Below the pieces are notes generated by a model. The model did not search any database. It worked only from the letters and a program-made list of their open reading frames with translations, and was not told the origin of the DNA. A stretch of 23,566 nucleotides of DNA from a virus, in the IMG/VR virus record IMGVR_UViG_3300032053_000534, positions 1 through 23,566 of that record. One strand, 5' to 3'. Positions 1 to 6,493 of this stretch are shown here, one piece after another (positions within the stretch are counted from its first letter, which is position 1; every line of letters starts with the position of its first letter). The translations under genes were made by a program, and so were the position numbers.

Positions 1-130
1 CAAACCGTTCAATCTTCTCAAAGATGAGCGGCGTACGGTCGAGCGACTCGAAGTAACGCGGCTGTAGCATGGAAGCCGGCGTTTCTTCCGCGAACAAACG
101 GTGAGTAGCGTCAGCCGGCGCCCAGGACAT
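1..130 (-). CDS. Partial CDS, N-terminus of an unidentified protein
   Basis: A reading frame on the minus strand begins at an ATG at 130 and runs off the left edge of the window, giving 43 residues. It starts MSWAPADATHRLFAEETPAS and ends ...LIFEKIERF. A GAGGT ribosome binding site lies 6 nt before the ATG. A second in-frame ATG at 70 is possible but has a poorer site. The sequence is ordinary protein in composition with no recognisable domain in the visible part. It diverges from the plus-strand gene at 152 with only 21 nt between the two start codons. Confidence 0.6.
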   Translation of the reverse strand, partial: MSWAPADATHRLFAEETPASMLQPRYFESLDRTPLIFEKIERF

Positions 131-151
131 ACTAGACCTCGGAGGAGTTCG

Positions 152-358
152 ATGGCGCTGCGATTGTACTCCCGGGTCATGATCAAGAGGAGCCTCTGCG
201 ACGACGAGGGCACGATGGTCCCCGCCGGAGTGACCGTCGTAATCGCCGAAGAGCTGGGTTCGGACCGCTACCGCGCCGAGATCACCTACAAGGACGCGCT
301 TGGCCCTCGAACAGTTTCCATCGCGGTGATGGATTCCGAAGTTGAACCGGTGCAATAA
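152..358 (+). CDS. Small hypothetical protein, 68 aa
   Basis: The product starts MALRLYSRVMIKRSLCDDEG. I chose the ATG at 152 because GGAGGAG lies just upstream; the longer frame from a GTG at 101 would overlap the divergent gene and has an Arg-rich, unlikely N-terminus. The protein alternates short beta-strand-like stretches with turns (VPAGVTVVIAEEL, YRAEITYKDALGP) and ends in acidic residues, suggesting a small all-beta domain. I cannot assign a function. It converges on the gene ending at 360, with one base between the two stop codons. Confidence 0.7.
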   Translation: MALRLYSRVMIKRSLCDDEGTMVPAGVTVVIAEELGSDRYRAEITYKDALGPRTVSIAVMDSEVEPVQ

Positions 359-359
359 C

Positions 360-583
360 CTACGCCTTCAGGAGCTTACGCAGCGCACCGGGTGGAAGAT
401 GCGAGTGCGCTGGGTTCTTCTTGTTCTGGGTGAGAAGACGCTGCGTCTTTGCCTTCGCTGCCGTAATACGCGTTGCTTCGAGACTACGGTCTGCACAGCG
501 CTTGCACCGTGCAGCAGGTGACAGCACGGGCAGCGGCGCTCGGCGACACACTCGGCGTAGGTCTGCTTGCGTCGTGCGGGCAT
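360..583 (-). pseudogene. Small Zn-knuckle protein gene, apparently frameshifted
   Basis: Two minus-strand frames each look real in only one half. The first starts at the ATG at 583 and reads MPARRKQTYAECVAERRCPC, then turns Arg/Ser-rich after about residue 26. The second, one frame back, ends at 360 and carries RCKRCADRSLEATRITAAK and a normal Lys/Asn/Pro-rich tail. Joining them near 505-511 (one extra base inside a CACGG) gives CPCCHLLH-RCKRC, a CX2C-X5-CX2C metal-binding knuckle. The second frame also stops exactly one base from the convergent gene at 358. No slippery heptamer is visible, so a mutation or sequencing indel is likelier than programmed frameshifting. An AGGT lies 11 nt before the ATG. 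A terminator-like hairpin for the upstream gene lies just before it (622-654). Confidence 0.45.
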
Positions 584-621
584 GGAGATGTTCTACCTAT
601 CGCGAAGTAGAGGGATCGCCA

Positions 622-654
622 TGAAACGACAAGGCCCTGGGATTACCCAAGGCC
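622..654 (-). terminator. Intrinsic terminator after the ParB-like gene
   Basis: An inverted repeat GGCCCTGGG-ATTA-CCCAAGGCC (633-654; 9 bp with one mismatch, 4-nt loop) lies 10 nt past the stop codon of the gene ending at 664. On the minus strand it is followed by TTGTCGTTT, a moderate U-rich tail. The same tail follows the capsid-gene terminator at 3083-3120. Confidence 0.7.
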
Positions 655-663
655 GTGTCCTTG

Positions 664-1929
664 TTACGCGACCTCGCTCTCCAGAGCGTCGTGGTCCTCC
701 GCCTTCTCCGGCGCGTCGTCCAGACTGGTCTCCATGGAGACCTGCTCACCGAGCCTCATGGCACGCACCCCGGACTCGTCCTTCGACTTGACCCGCCGAT
801 CGTCCTGCCTGGCTACCGCCTTCTCCGACGAGTCATTGCAGATGCTCACGTAGATCGGCTCGTAGCCGGTGGTCGTAATGCCGTCCTTGGTGACGAACGG
901 CGTCTCGTCAAACCACTGGGCCGTCTGTCGGGAGACCTTCCGCTCGGGCATCTTCAGCTCCGGCATGGCGTGACGCACAGCACCGTCCGGGAACCTGTTC
1001 GGCTTGCCCTCCTTGAGCGAGACATGATCGACGAGGCGACCACGACAGAAGAAGTTCCACCCGTTGAACAGCAGCGCGAGCTGTGTGTGGAGCTTGTTGT
1101 AGCGCGTCATCTTGGCGCGATCCGACAGCGTCTTGATACCGCGAGCGCGGATGTGAGTCACCGGGTCCTTGTCGTTCAGCTTCACCGGAGACTGACCGAG
1201 CACCTGATACATGTAGTAACGCGCCGAGACCGGATCGATGCCGAGGAAGACCGTGAAGGCGAAGGCGAGCACGTCCTTGGGGAAGATCGCGTCACGGGAG
1301 ACGCTGGATACATAGTTGATCGCCTCGGACATCCTGGTGTCGTACTTCCTGATGATGTCCAGGCCCTCCTCCTGAGCTGGCGTGTAGTGCTTCCGCTCGA
1401 AGCACAGCTCCCGCTCGAAGCGGAACAGATGCGACGCGACCTTCTGACGGATGTTGTCGTCGGTCTTACCGACCGTCTGCACAGCGTGAACGAGCTTGCG
1501 CTTGTTGTGGCCATCGATGGTCGTGAACGCCGTGATGGGCACGCCGAAGATCGCCGGCCACGTCGTCTCCAGGCCGGTCGACTTCACCATCATGAGACGG
1601 TGGCTGGAGTCGATCACCTTGCCGTCGCGGTCGAACACCAGCGTCGAGCCGTTGATCCGCCACTTGTTACGGATACGCTGGATCGCGAGCTTCCTGACGT
1701 GGTCGTCGCTACGGAAGCGGTTGTGGTCGTTGAACCTACTGATAAGCGTGGTCGCCGCCGACTGGGTCACGGTGACGAAGGTCACGAAGTAGGTTCCGTG
1801 TTCGTCTATGAAGGTGGCGTAGCCGGAACCCGCCTGCTTGAGACCGGTGTTCTCCATGATCTGAAGCACATCGTTCCAACCGAAGCTCGACCCATCCTGG
1901 ATCGACTTCTTCTTCTTCATAACGGTCAT
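664..1929 (-). CDS. ParB-like (DGQHR/SxHRL-type) phage protein, 421 aa
   Basis: The core at about residues 60-165 follows the pattern of phage ParB/sulfiredoxin-superfamily proteins: NDHNRF (67-72), NKWRINGSTLVFD (88-100), then GKVIDSSHRLMM (103-114), where most relatives have D-G-Q-H-R-L. The rest is mostly helical and the C-terminus (about 370-421) is highly charged. Members of this superfamily bind nucleotides and act as NTPases, nucleases or DNA-binding partition-like proteins; which applies here cannot be told. The glycine-glutamine of the usual motif is replaced by Ser-Ser, but His110 and Arg111 are kept. The start at 1929 is supported by AGGAGG 5 nt upstream, which overlaps the stop of the preceding gene (1939), so the two are probably translationally coupled. 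Confidence 0.65.
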   Translation of the reverse strand: MTVMKKKKSIQDGSSFGWNDVLQIMENTGLKQAGSGYATFIDEHGTYFVTFVTVTQSAATTLISRFNDHNRFRSDDHVRKLAIQRIRNKWRINGSTLVFDRDGKVIDSSHRLMMVKSTGLETTWPAIFGVPITAFTTIDGHNKRKLVHAVQTVGKTDDNIRQKVASHLFRFERELCFERKHYTPAQEEGLDIIRKYDTRMSEAINYVSSVSRDAIFPKDVLAFAFTVFLGIDPVSARYYMYQVLGQSPVKLNDKDPVTHIRARGIKTLSDRAKMTRYNKLHTQLALLFNGWNFFCRGRLVDHVSLKEGKPNRFPDGAVRHAMPELKMPERKVSRQTAQWFDETPFVTKDGITTTGYEPIYVSICNDSSEKAVARQDDRRVKSKDESGVRAMRLGEQVSMETSLDDAPEKAEDHDALESEVA

Positions 1930-1938
1930 GCCTACCTC

Positions 1939-2631
1939 CTATCGCTCGATGCCATTCAAGAAATGAAACAGCCTTGTGCCTTGTGTATTGAGCAGGACCG
2001 AAATCTCACCAAGCAGCTTGATTAGTGAGGCGCCTTCAGCAGGCTCACAGTCGAGTTTTCCAACCATCGATGAGATGGTGACCGCCTGTGCCTCCGCCTT
2101 TGCCAGGGCGGTGGCAAGGTCCAACAGCAGGTTGTCCGCCATGGAAAGACGGACAGATGGTGCGGTTTGCAGGAACTCAGACGTAACAGCCGGACCGCCG
2201 ACGCCCGGGCTGTTGGTGATCGCTACCGCGGCCTTCTTAGCCCTTGTATGCTTGACCTTGTTCCGACTGGTCGTACGTGCAGCGCATGCAAACGCATTGG
2301 TAGCGCTGTCTTCGCCGTTACGAACCGCCCGCTCAACCTCATTACCCACCGTGCCTTTGGTGACGCGGTAGAGCAGCAGATAGGCGGAGTAGACCTCCGA
2401 CGGCGTAACGCCGAGCGCGGCGGCTACGTCGCCTGTTAGTGCATCCCCCTGTCCAGGGCGCCACATACCTCGTGGTGCTTCGCCGACGATAACCCCGAGG
2501 TGAGCGAACCACCGATCAACGAACGCTAGGGTGCGTTGACCGGTGGATGCCGGTTTCCCATCCGGCCGACACATATCTCTCAGCGACTTGGCGATCCCAA
2601 CCGCCTCAGCATTGACGTTCGCGTAAGCCAT
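1939..2631 (-). CDS. Hypothetical protein with possible helix-turn-helix, 230 aa
   Basis: I chose the ATG at 2631 (MAYANVNAEAVGIAKSLRDM); a GTG at 2643 with AAGG upstream is an alternative and would add 4 residues. Residues 63-95 (DALTGDVAAALGVTPSEVYS and on) have the spacing of a helix-turn-helix, and a Lys/Arg-rich stretch follows at 120-135 (RTTSRNKVKHTRAKK), consistent with nucleic-acid binding. The C-terminal part is helical and rich in Leu/Ala. No named family is recognised. It is the first gene after a gene-free stretch of ~440 nt, and its stop codon sits in the ribosome binding site of the ParB-like gene, so the two form a pair. A regulatory role is inference from the HTH-like segment. 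Confidence 0.65.
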   Translation of the reverse strand: MAYANVNAEAVGIAKSLRDMCRPDGKPASTGQRTLAFVDRWFAHLGVIVGEAPRGMWRPGQGDALTGDVAAALGVTPSEVYSAYLLLYRVTKGTVGNEVERAVRNGEDSATNAFACAARTTSRNKVKHTRAKKAAVAITNSPGVGGPAVTSEFLQTAPSVRLSMADNLLLDLATALAKAEAQAVTISSMVGKLDCEPAEGASLIKLLGEISVLLNTQGTRLFHFLNGIER

Positions 2632-2749
2632 CGGCAGCCACACCTCTGCCTTGTTATACCCACGAGGAGAGGAAAAATCTGAATCTCCCGGCTGGCCTCG
2701 CTAAATCCTTCTGCGGCATACCGTTGCTGTAGTGCTACCCATCGGTCGG

Positions 2750-2767
2750 TTAGGATAGACTATCTAA
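2750..2767. promoter_or_regulatory. Quasi-palindromic candidate operator
   Basis: TTAGGATAG-A-CTATCTAA is symmetric apart from one extra G. It lies ~120 nt upstream of the HTH-like gene starting at 2631. On the minus strand it also contains TATCCT, a weak -10 look-alike, with TTGGAA 19 nt further upstream, a poor spacing. It could be an operator for the HTH-like product or chance. Confidence 0.2.
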
Positions 2768-2885
2768 GTCCTTTGATTCCAATGCCTGGTAACCGTTGCA
2801 GTGCCGTATTGCTCCCGATCAGGGTGCGGCAGGAAGAACGTGAAAACTCGGCAAGCCGCTGACGCTCAGGAGCGCAGGTTCCGCG

Positions 2886-2922
2886 GCGCGGGGAGTTGGA
2901 ATCTCAACAACTCCCACCGCGC
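2886..2922 (-). ncRNA. Very stable hairpin, candidate structured RNA
   Basis: The arms GCGCGGGGAGTTG (2886-2898) and CAACTCCC-AC-CGCGC (2908-2922) pair over 13 bp with a two-base bulge and a 9-nt loop. No U-run follows on either strand, so it is not an ordinary terminator. It is outside any gene. Whether it is part of a small RNA, a leader structure or a processing site cannot be decided from the sequence. Confidence 0.35.
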
Positions 2923-3082
2923 TTACGCAAATCATTACGGCCATTGTAGATAGGGCGTTCTGTTCCACTCGGAAAACCGTAGGTGGATTTTGCCATCCTT
3001 GTGATGCAGACTAAGTCGTTATGGCCGTAGCATATACCCCATGCGGCCTGCGATTGATCATTGAGTCGCCGCAATCACCACC

Positions 3083-3120
3083 GAAAACGACAAGGCCCCG
3101 GGGAGTCACCCGGGGCCTTG
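3083..3120 (-). terminator. Strong intrinsic terminator after the capsid gene
   Basis: CAAGGCCCCGGG (3091-3102) pairs perfectly over 12 bp with CCCGGGGCCTTG (3109-3120) around a 6-nt loop. On the minus strand the stem is followed by TCGTTTTC. It lies 23 nt past the capsid stop codon and probably ends the head-operon transcript. Confidence 0.88.
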
Positions 3121-3142
3121 GCGAACTGGACTAGCCGGAGGA

Positions 3143-4570
3143 CTAGTTCAGATTGTCGACGATCACCTTCGAGTAGAACTCGGGGCGGATCAGCGTGACC
3201 TTGTGACGCGTGCGGATCGCGCGGCGCAGGCTGAAGTCGTTCGGGTCTACGAAGTTAGGCGTGATCTCCATCGGGATGTACGGGCTGTAGATCAGGCCCG
3301 TGTCCAGAATCGACGGACCCTGGTAACCCATCAGGATCTCGTTGCTCGGGAACATCGGGTCGACATAGACGACCCACTTGCGGCTGAGCACGCCGCCCTT
3401 CATGAGGCCGCCCTGGTAGACGTGGCCCTCGTCCACCGACGCGAAGCCGGGCATCGTGTCGAGGAGCGCCGCGATCTCCGAGCTGGTGATCACCCAGTTC
3501 GCCGACGACCGCTGGGTCCGACGGTGGATCAGGTGGCTCGCCTCCGACATGCGGATCAGGAGCGACTGGAGGTGCTCCGGATCGCTGACGGCCGACGGGG
3601 TCGCGCGGTCCCAGTGGAGCATCGCACCCGGCTCGACGGCGTTCAGAGCCGTGCCGGCGATCTCGCGGTCGATCTCGGCCGTCATCTCGTCGCTCATGTG
3701 GGCGACGAGGTCGGCGTCGATGTCACGACCCCAGAGAGCGCGGAGGTCGTCCGCAGCCTCGACCGACGCCAGGCTCTTGAGCTTGCGGCTCTCGGCCTGG
3801 ATCGACTGGATCGCGATGTCGAGCTGGACCTCGGGAATCCGGGGGTTCAGCTCGTTGTCGTAGCGGTAGCGCAGACGGATGTCCGCGTTGGCCGCGGGCG
3901 CCGTACCGAACGTCACCGACGTTACGCCCGTCTGGTAGTTCAGCGTGCCACCACCAGCGGTCATGACGCCGGACAGGTTGATCCAGTTCTGATTGCCGTC
4001 GTCCGTAGCGACCTGGACGTTGTTGACCAGGAGGATCACCGAGCCCGGGATCATGCGCGGGAAGGCGAGGTTCTTGTTGAACGCGACGGTGCCCGCGTCA
4101 CCGGTGCCGAACAGCTCGCCGTCGATGAAGTTCGAGCTGTACCACTTGTTCAGGGTCTTGTTCATCTCCTGACCCTTGACAACCTGGCCCTTATCGGTCG
4201 CGTAGCGCGGCCGGTAGAAGGCGATACCACCGATCGGCCCAGTCATGGGCTGGACCGAGGCGATCTGGGTTGCCACCAGGCGGACGGCCGCACGGCGGAT
4301 GACGGGGAGGACGAACTTCATGAAGGGGCCGACGCTCAGGGCGCGGGTCTCCTCAGAGAGCCGGCGGAGGTGACCCGCCTGGTTCTCCAGCATGAAGGCC
4401 GCGATCGAACGGACATAGTCCGCCTGACCACGGGGGGCGAACTTGTCCAGCTCGCCCTCGATACCCTCCAGAAGGGGCTCCCACTTCTGGATGTAGCGCT
4501 TGACGAGACTGCTGTCAGCGAGGGCACACCCCTCAGCCGACTCAGAAAACGTGGATCGGGCGGTGAACAC
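3143..4570 (-). CDS. Major capsid protein, T4 gp23-like, 475 aa
   Basis: This is the HK97-fold shell protein of a T4-like head. The N-terminal part (about 1-75) is the helical segment that should be removed in maturation. Then comes the family signature IRRAAVRLVATQIASVQPMT (91-110), followed by GPIGGIAFYRPRY. Internal motifs include TAEIDREIAGTAL and a C-terminus ending RPEFYSKVIVDNLN, both typical of gp23-like proteins. The start is GTG at 4570, placed by AGGAGG 6 nt upstream; the longer frame runs into the protease gene and is not real protein there. Length is somewhat below T4 gp23 (521). RLSE at 70-73 fits the T4 protease rule of cleavage after [LI]-x-E. It follows the protease-scaffold gene by 10 nt and is closed by the terminator at 3083-3120. 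Confidence 0.93.
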   Translation of the reverse strand: MFTARSTFSESAEGCALADSSLVKRYIQKWEPLLEGIEGELDKFAPRGQADYVRSIAAFMLENQAGHLRRLSEETRALSVGPFMKFVLPVIRRAAVRLVATQIASVQPMTGPIGGIAFYRPRYATDKGQVVKGQEMNKTLNKWYSSNFIDGELFGTGDAGTVAFNKNLAFPRMIPGSVILLVNNVQVATDDGNQNWINLSGVMTAGGGTLNYQTGVTSVTFGTAPAANADIRLRYRYDNELNPRIPEVQLDIAIQSIQAESRKLKSLASVEAADDLRALWGRDIDADLVAHMSDEMTAEIDREIAGTALNAVEPGAMLHWDRATPSAVSDPEHLQSLLIRMSEASHLIHRRTQRSSANWVITSSEIAALLDTMPGFASVDEGHVYQGGLMKGGVLSRKWVVYVDPMFPSNEILMGYQGPSILDTGLIYSPYIPMEITPNFVDPNDFSLRRAIRTRHKVTLIRPEFYSKVIVDNLN

Positions 4571-4580
4571 GTAGTTCCTC

Positions 4581-6419
4581 CTAGACCTTCCGCTGTGAGT
4601 TCTTCTTGCCGACACCAGCGAGCTGCCGCAGCTCATCCATTCCGATGCCGAGACCAGTAAGCGAGCGAGGTGTCGTCTCCGTTCGGTGTTCTGAGGAAGC
4701 ACGCTGCTCCTCAGTCAGGGCTTCACGTCCCCGACCAAGCGAGCGGCGGACGCGCTCGCTTACACCACCCGGCTCCTCACCGTGAATATCCCATTCCTCG
4801 GCAAGAGAGTTGATTGCCTCAACCGAGTTCAGATGACCATTCTCCACGCGCGACAGGATGTCCTGCCGACGAGGGTGGCCTAGCGTCCGACGATCGGCGT
4901 GCGAAATCATCTCCGCAATGTTCGCCTTTTCGGACGCTTCTTGCAAGGCTCGCTCCAGCCTGGAGATCCGATCGGCGGCCTCCTGGATGGTGCTGTCGCG
5001 CTCCTTGATATTCTTCTCGAAGCGGTGAACGACGGTCTCGATCTGGCTTGCAGCCTTCTCGCGAACCTGCTCTACCGTCTCCTTCGCGATCGAAGCCTGC
5101 TTCTTAGCTACATCGACCTTGTGATTGGCGACCACGAGCGCACTATCCGTCTGCTCCTGAGCCGACGTACGCGCCCGATCGGCCGACTCGATCGCGACCT
5201 TCAACGAAGCCTGAAGATCCTCGACCGAGGCATAAGAAGCCGGGTCACCGACGATCCCACGAATGGTGTCCGTATCGGTCCGACCCTCAAGCGACCGCTC
5301 AATGTAGAGCGCCAGCCCGTAGCCCTTAGCCTTGCTGATCGCGGCCTGCTTGATCGACTCAGCCTTGACGAGCTGCTCCTTCAACTGAGCGATCTCGGCG
5401 GCATGCTCTTCGTCTACCGCACGATACTGCTCACCCAGGCTGACGATCTGCTCCTTGAGGTGCTGGGTCTCTTCGATCTGGAAGGAGACCTGCCGATCGT
5501 CAACGACGATCTGCTCACGAGCAGTCGACCCACCGTAGGGCTTGAGCATCTCCGCGATGGACTCCAGCGTCGTCTTGGCGCCGGCCACGTTCGGATCGGC
5601 GAGCAGCTCAGAGCGGACAACGTCCTCCACCTGGCCGCGCTGGCGCTGGAGCGCACGAACAAGACGAACGGAGAAATCGTCCTGCATCTCCTTACGGAGC
5701 TGGTGTCGCAGCTCAACGCCTACATGCTCACGCAGGCGAGCCTCAAGCTCAATGACTTCCTGCGTATGGACTTCCGACAGAACCGACTGCGCCTGCAGGC
5801 GCGCGCGCTCTTCGATCAACGCAACCGCGGTCGGGAACTGGTTACGGACCGCCGCTTCGGTGATCTTCGACGGCTCAATGCCCTCGGCGACGAGTTTGGG
5901 GTATGCATCTCCACATGCAGGATCACTTACAAAGTCATAGCCGTAGAGCCGGAAGTCTTCACCGACGAGCTGCCACCCCTCGGGCGCGGCGCGTGTCGAA
6001 CCGATACCACGGCTCGACATGCCCGGGCAACCGCCTGCGCGGATCACGCCCGCGAGGTCAGAGCCAGCCGCCGTTCCCTCGATGATCTCGTAACGACCGA
6101 TTACTCGGCCGTCCTGCTCGATCCGGAGGCCGACGCAGATCGCACCGGCATCACGAATCTTACTCTTGCCATCGGGTGGGTGATCAACCGATGCGAAGAG
6201 CGAACGAGCGGTGATACGCTCCTGCAGACGAGTGACCTCGCGCGACATGATCGGACGAGGGTAGAAACGACCATTTGCCGTAGCAAAGTCGCACATGCCG
6301 ACCTTGCCCTCGACAACGAGCTTACCGCCTGTGTCCTTCCCCTCCAGGATGGTGAGGGCGACCGGGCCGACGGACTCGACCAGGACCTGGCGATTGTCTT
6401 GCGCGATCTGGGCGGGCAT
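4581..6419 (-). CDS. Prohead protease-scaffold fusion protein, 612 aa
   Basis: Residues 1-180 are a prohead protease of the T4 gp21 type (MEROPS S80-like): GRFYPRPIMSREV (50-62), SVDHPPDGKSKIRDAG (77-92) with the likely catalytic His80, and GCPGMSSRGIGS (130-141) with the likely nucleophile at Ser135/136. From about 200 to 510 the protein is a long charged, heptad-rich coiled coil of the kind expected for a scaffolding core. The C-terminal ~40 residues (SLTGLGIGMDELRQLAGV) may contact the shell. In T4 the two functions are separate genes 21 and 22. Here the gene lies directly before the capsid gene, with no separate scaffold gene visible, so one protein probably both forms the core and digests it. 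The ATG at 6419 has GGAGG 8 nt upstream. Confidence 0.88.
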   Translation of the reverse strand: MPAQIAQDNRQVLVESVGPVALTILEGKDTGGKLVVEGKVGMCDFATANGRFYPRPIMSREVTRLQERITARSLFASVDHPPDGKSKIRDAGAICVGLRIEQDGRVIGRYEIIEGTAAGSDLAGVIRAGGCPGMSSRGIGSTRAAPEGWQLVGEDFRLYGYDFVSDPACGDAYPKLVAEGIEPSKITEAAVRNQFPTAVALIEERARLQAQSVLSEVHTQEVIELEARLREHVGVELRHQLRKEMQDDFSVRLVRALQRQRGQVEDVVRSELLADPNVAGAKTTLESIAEMLKPYGGSTAREQIVVDDRQVSFQIEETQHLKEQIVSLGEQYRAVDEEHAAEIAQLKEQLVKAESIKQAAISKAKGYGLALYIERSLEGRTDTDTIRGIVGDPASYASVEDLQASLKVAIESADRARTSAQEQTDSALVVANHKVDVAKKQASIAKETVEQVREKAASQIETVVHRFEKNIKERDSTIQEAADRISRLERALQEASEKANIAEMISHADRRTLGHPRRQDILSRVENGHLNSVEAINSLAEEWDIHGEEPGGVSERVRRSLGRGREALTEEQRASSEHRTETTPRSLTGLGIGMDELRQLAGVGKKNSQRKV

Positions 6420-6457
6420 GTACTAAGCCTCCGTCAACACGATTCTATGCTGGTGAT

Positions 6458-6485
6458 CGGCCGACTACTAGACAGTAGTCGGCCG
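6458..6485 (-). promoter_or_regulatory. Perfect 11-bp hairpin between core and protease genes
   Basis: CGGCCGACTAC-TAGACA-GTAGTCGGCCG lies in the 74-nt gap between the acidic core-like gene and the protease-scaffold gene. There is no U-run after it in the leftward direction, so it may be an mRNA processing or stability element, or a weak attenuator setting the ratio of proteins in the head operon. Confidence 0.5.
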
Positions 6486-6493
6486 ACCGCCAA

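Larger units (their letters stand above)
2644..3082. other. Gene-free stretch with stable secondary structure
   Basis: No convincing reading frame is present on either strand. It lies between the capsid-gene terminator and the next leftward gene, so it should hold that gene's promoter and 5' leader. The only strong structure is the hairpin at 2886-2922. A quasi-palindrome TTAGGATAGACTATCTAA at 2750-2767 could be an operator. No tRNA fold was found. A small RNA encoded here is possible. Confidence 0.5.

Noticed and set aside
655-2025. Long open frame opposite the ParB-like gene
   Set aside because: It is the antisense shadow of a gene with a good ribosome site; its product is Arg/Leu/Val-rich with no domain.
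2905-2998. Minus-strand 30-codon frame starting MAKSTYGFPS
   Set aside because: The AGG directly abuts the ATG, the frame stops inside the strong hairpin, and the continuation is Arg/Ser-rich.
2644-3082. Possible tRNA or tmRNA in the gene-free stretch
   Set aside because: No T-arm consensus or cloverleaf with a 7-bp acceptor stem could be drawn on either strand.
3203-4660. Long plus-strand frame opposite the capsid gene
   Set aside because: The capsid protein is clear on the other strand; this frame has shadow composition (Arg/Asp/Val repeats) and no ribosome site.
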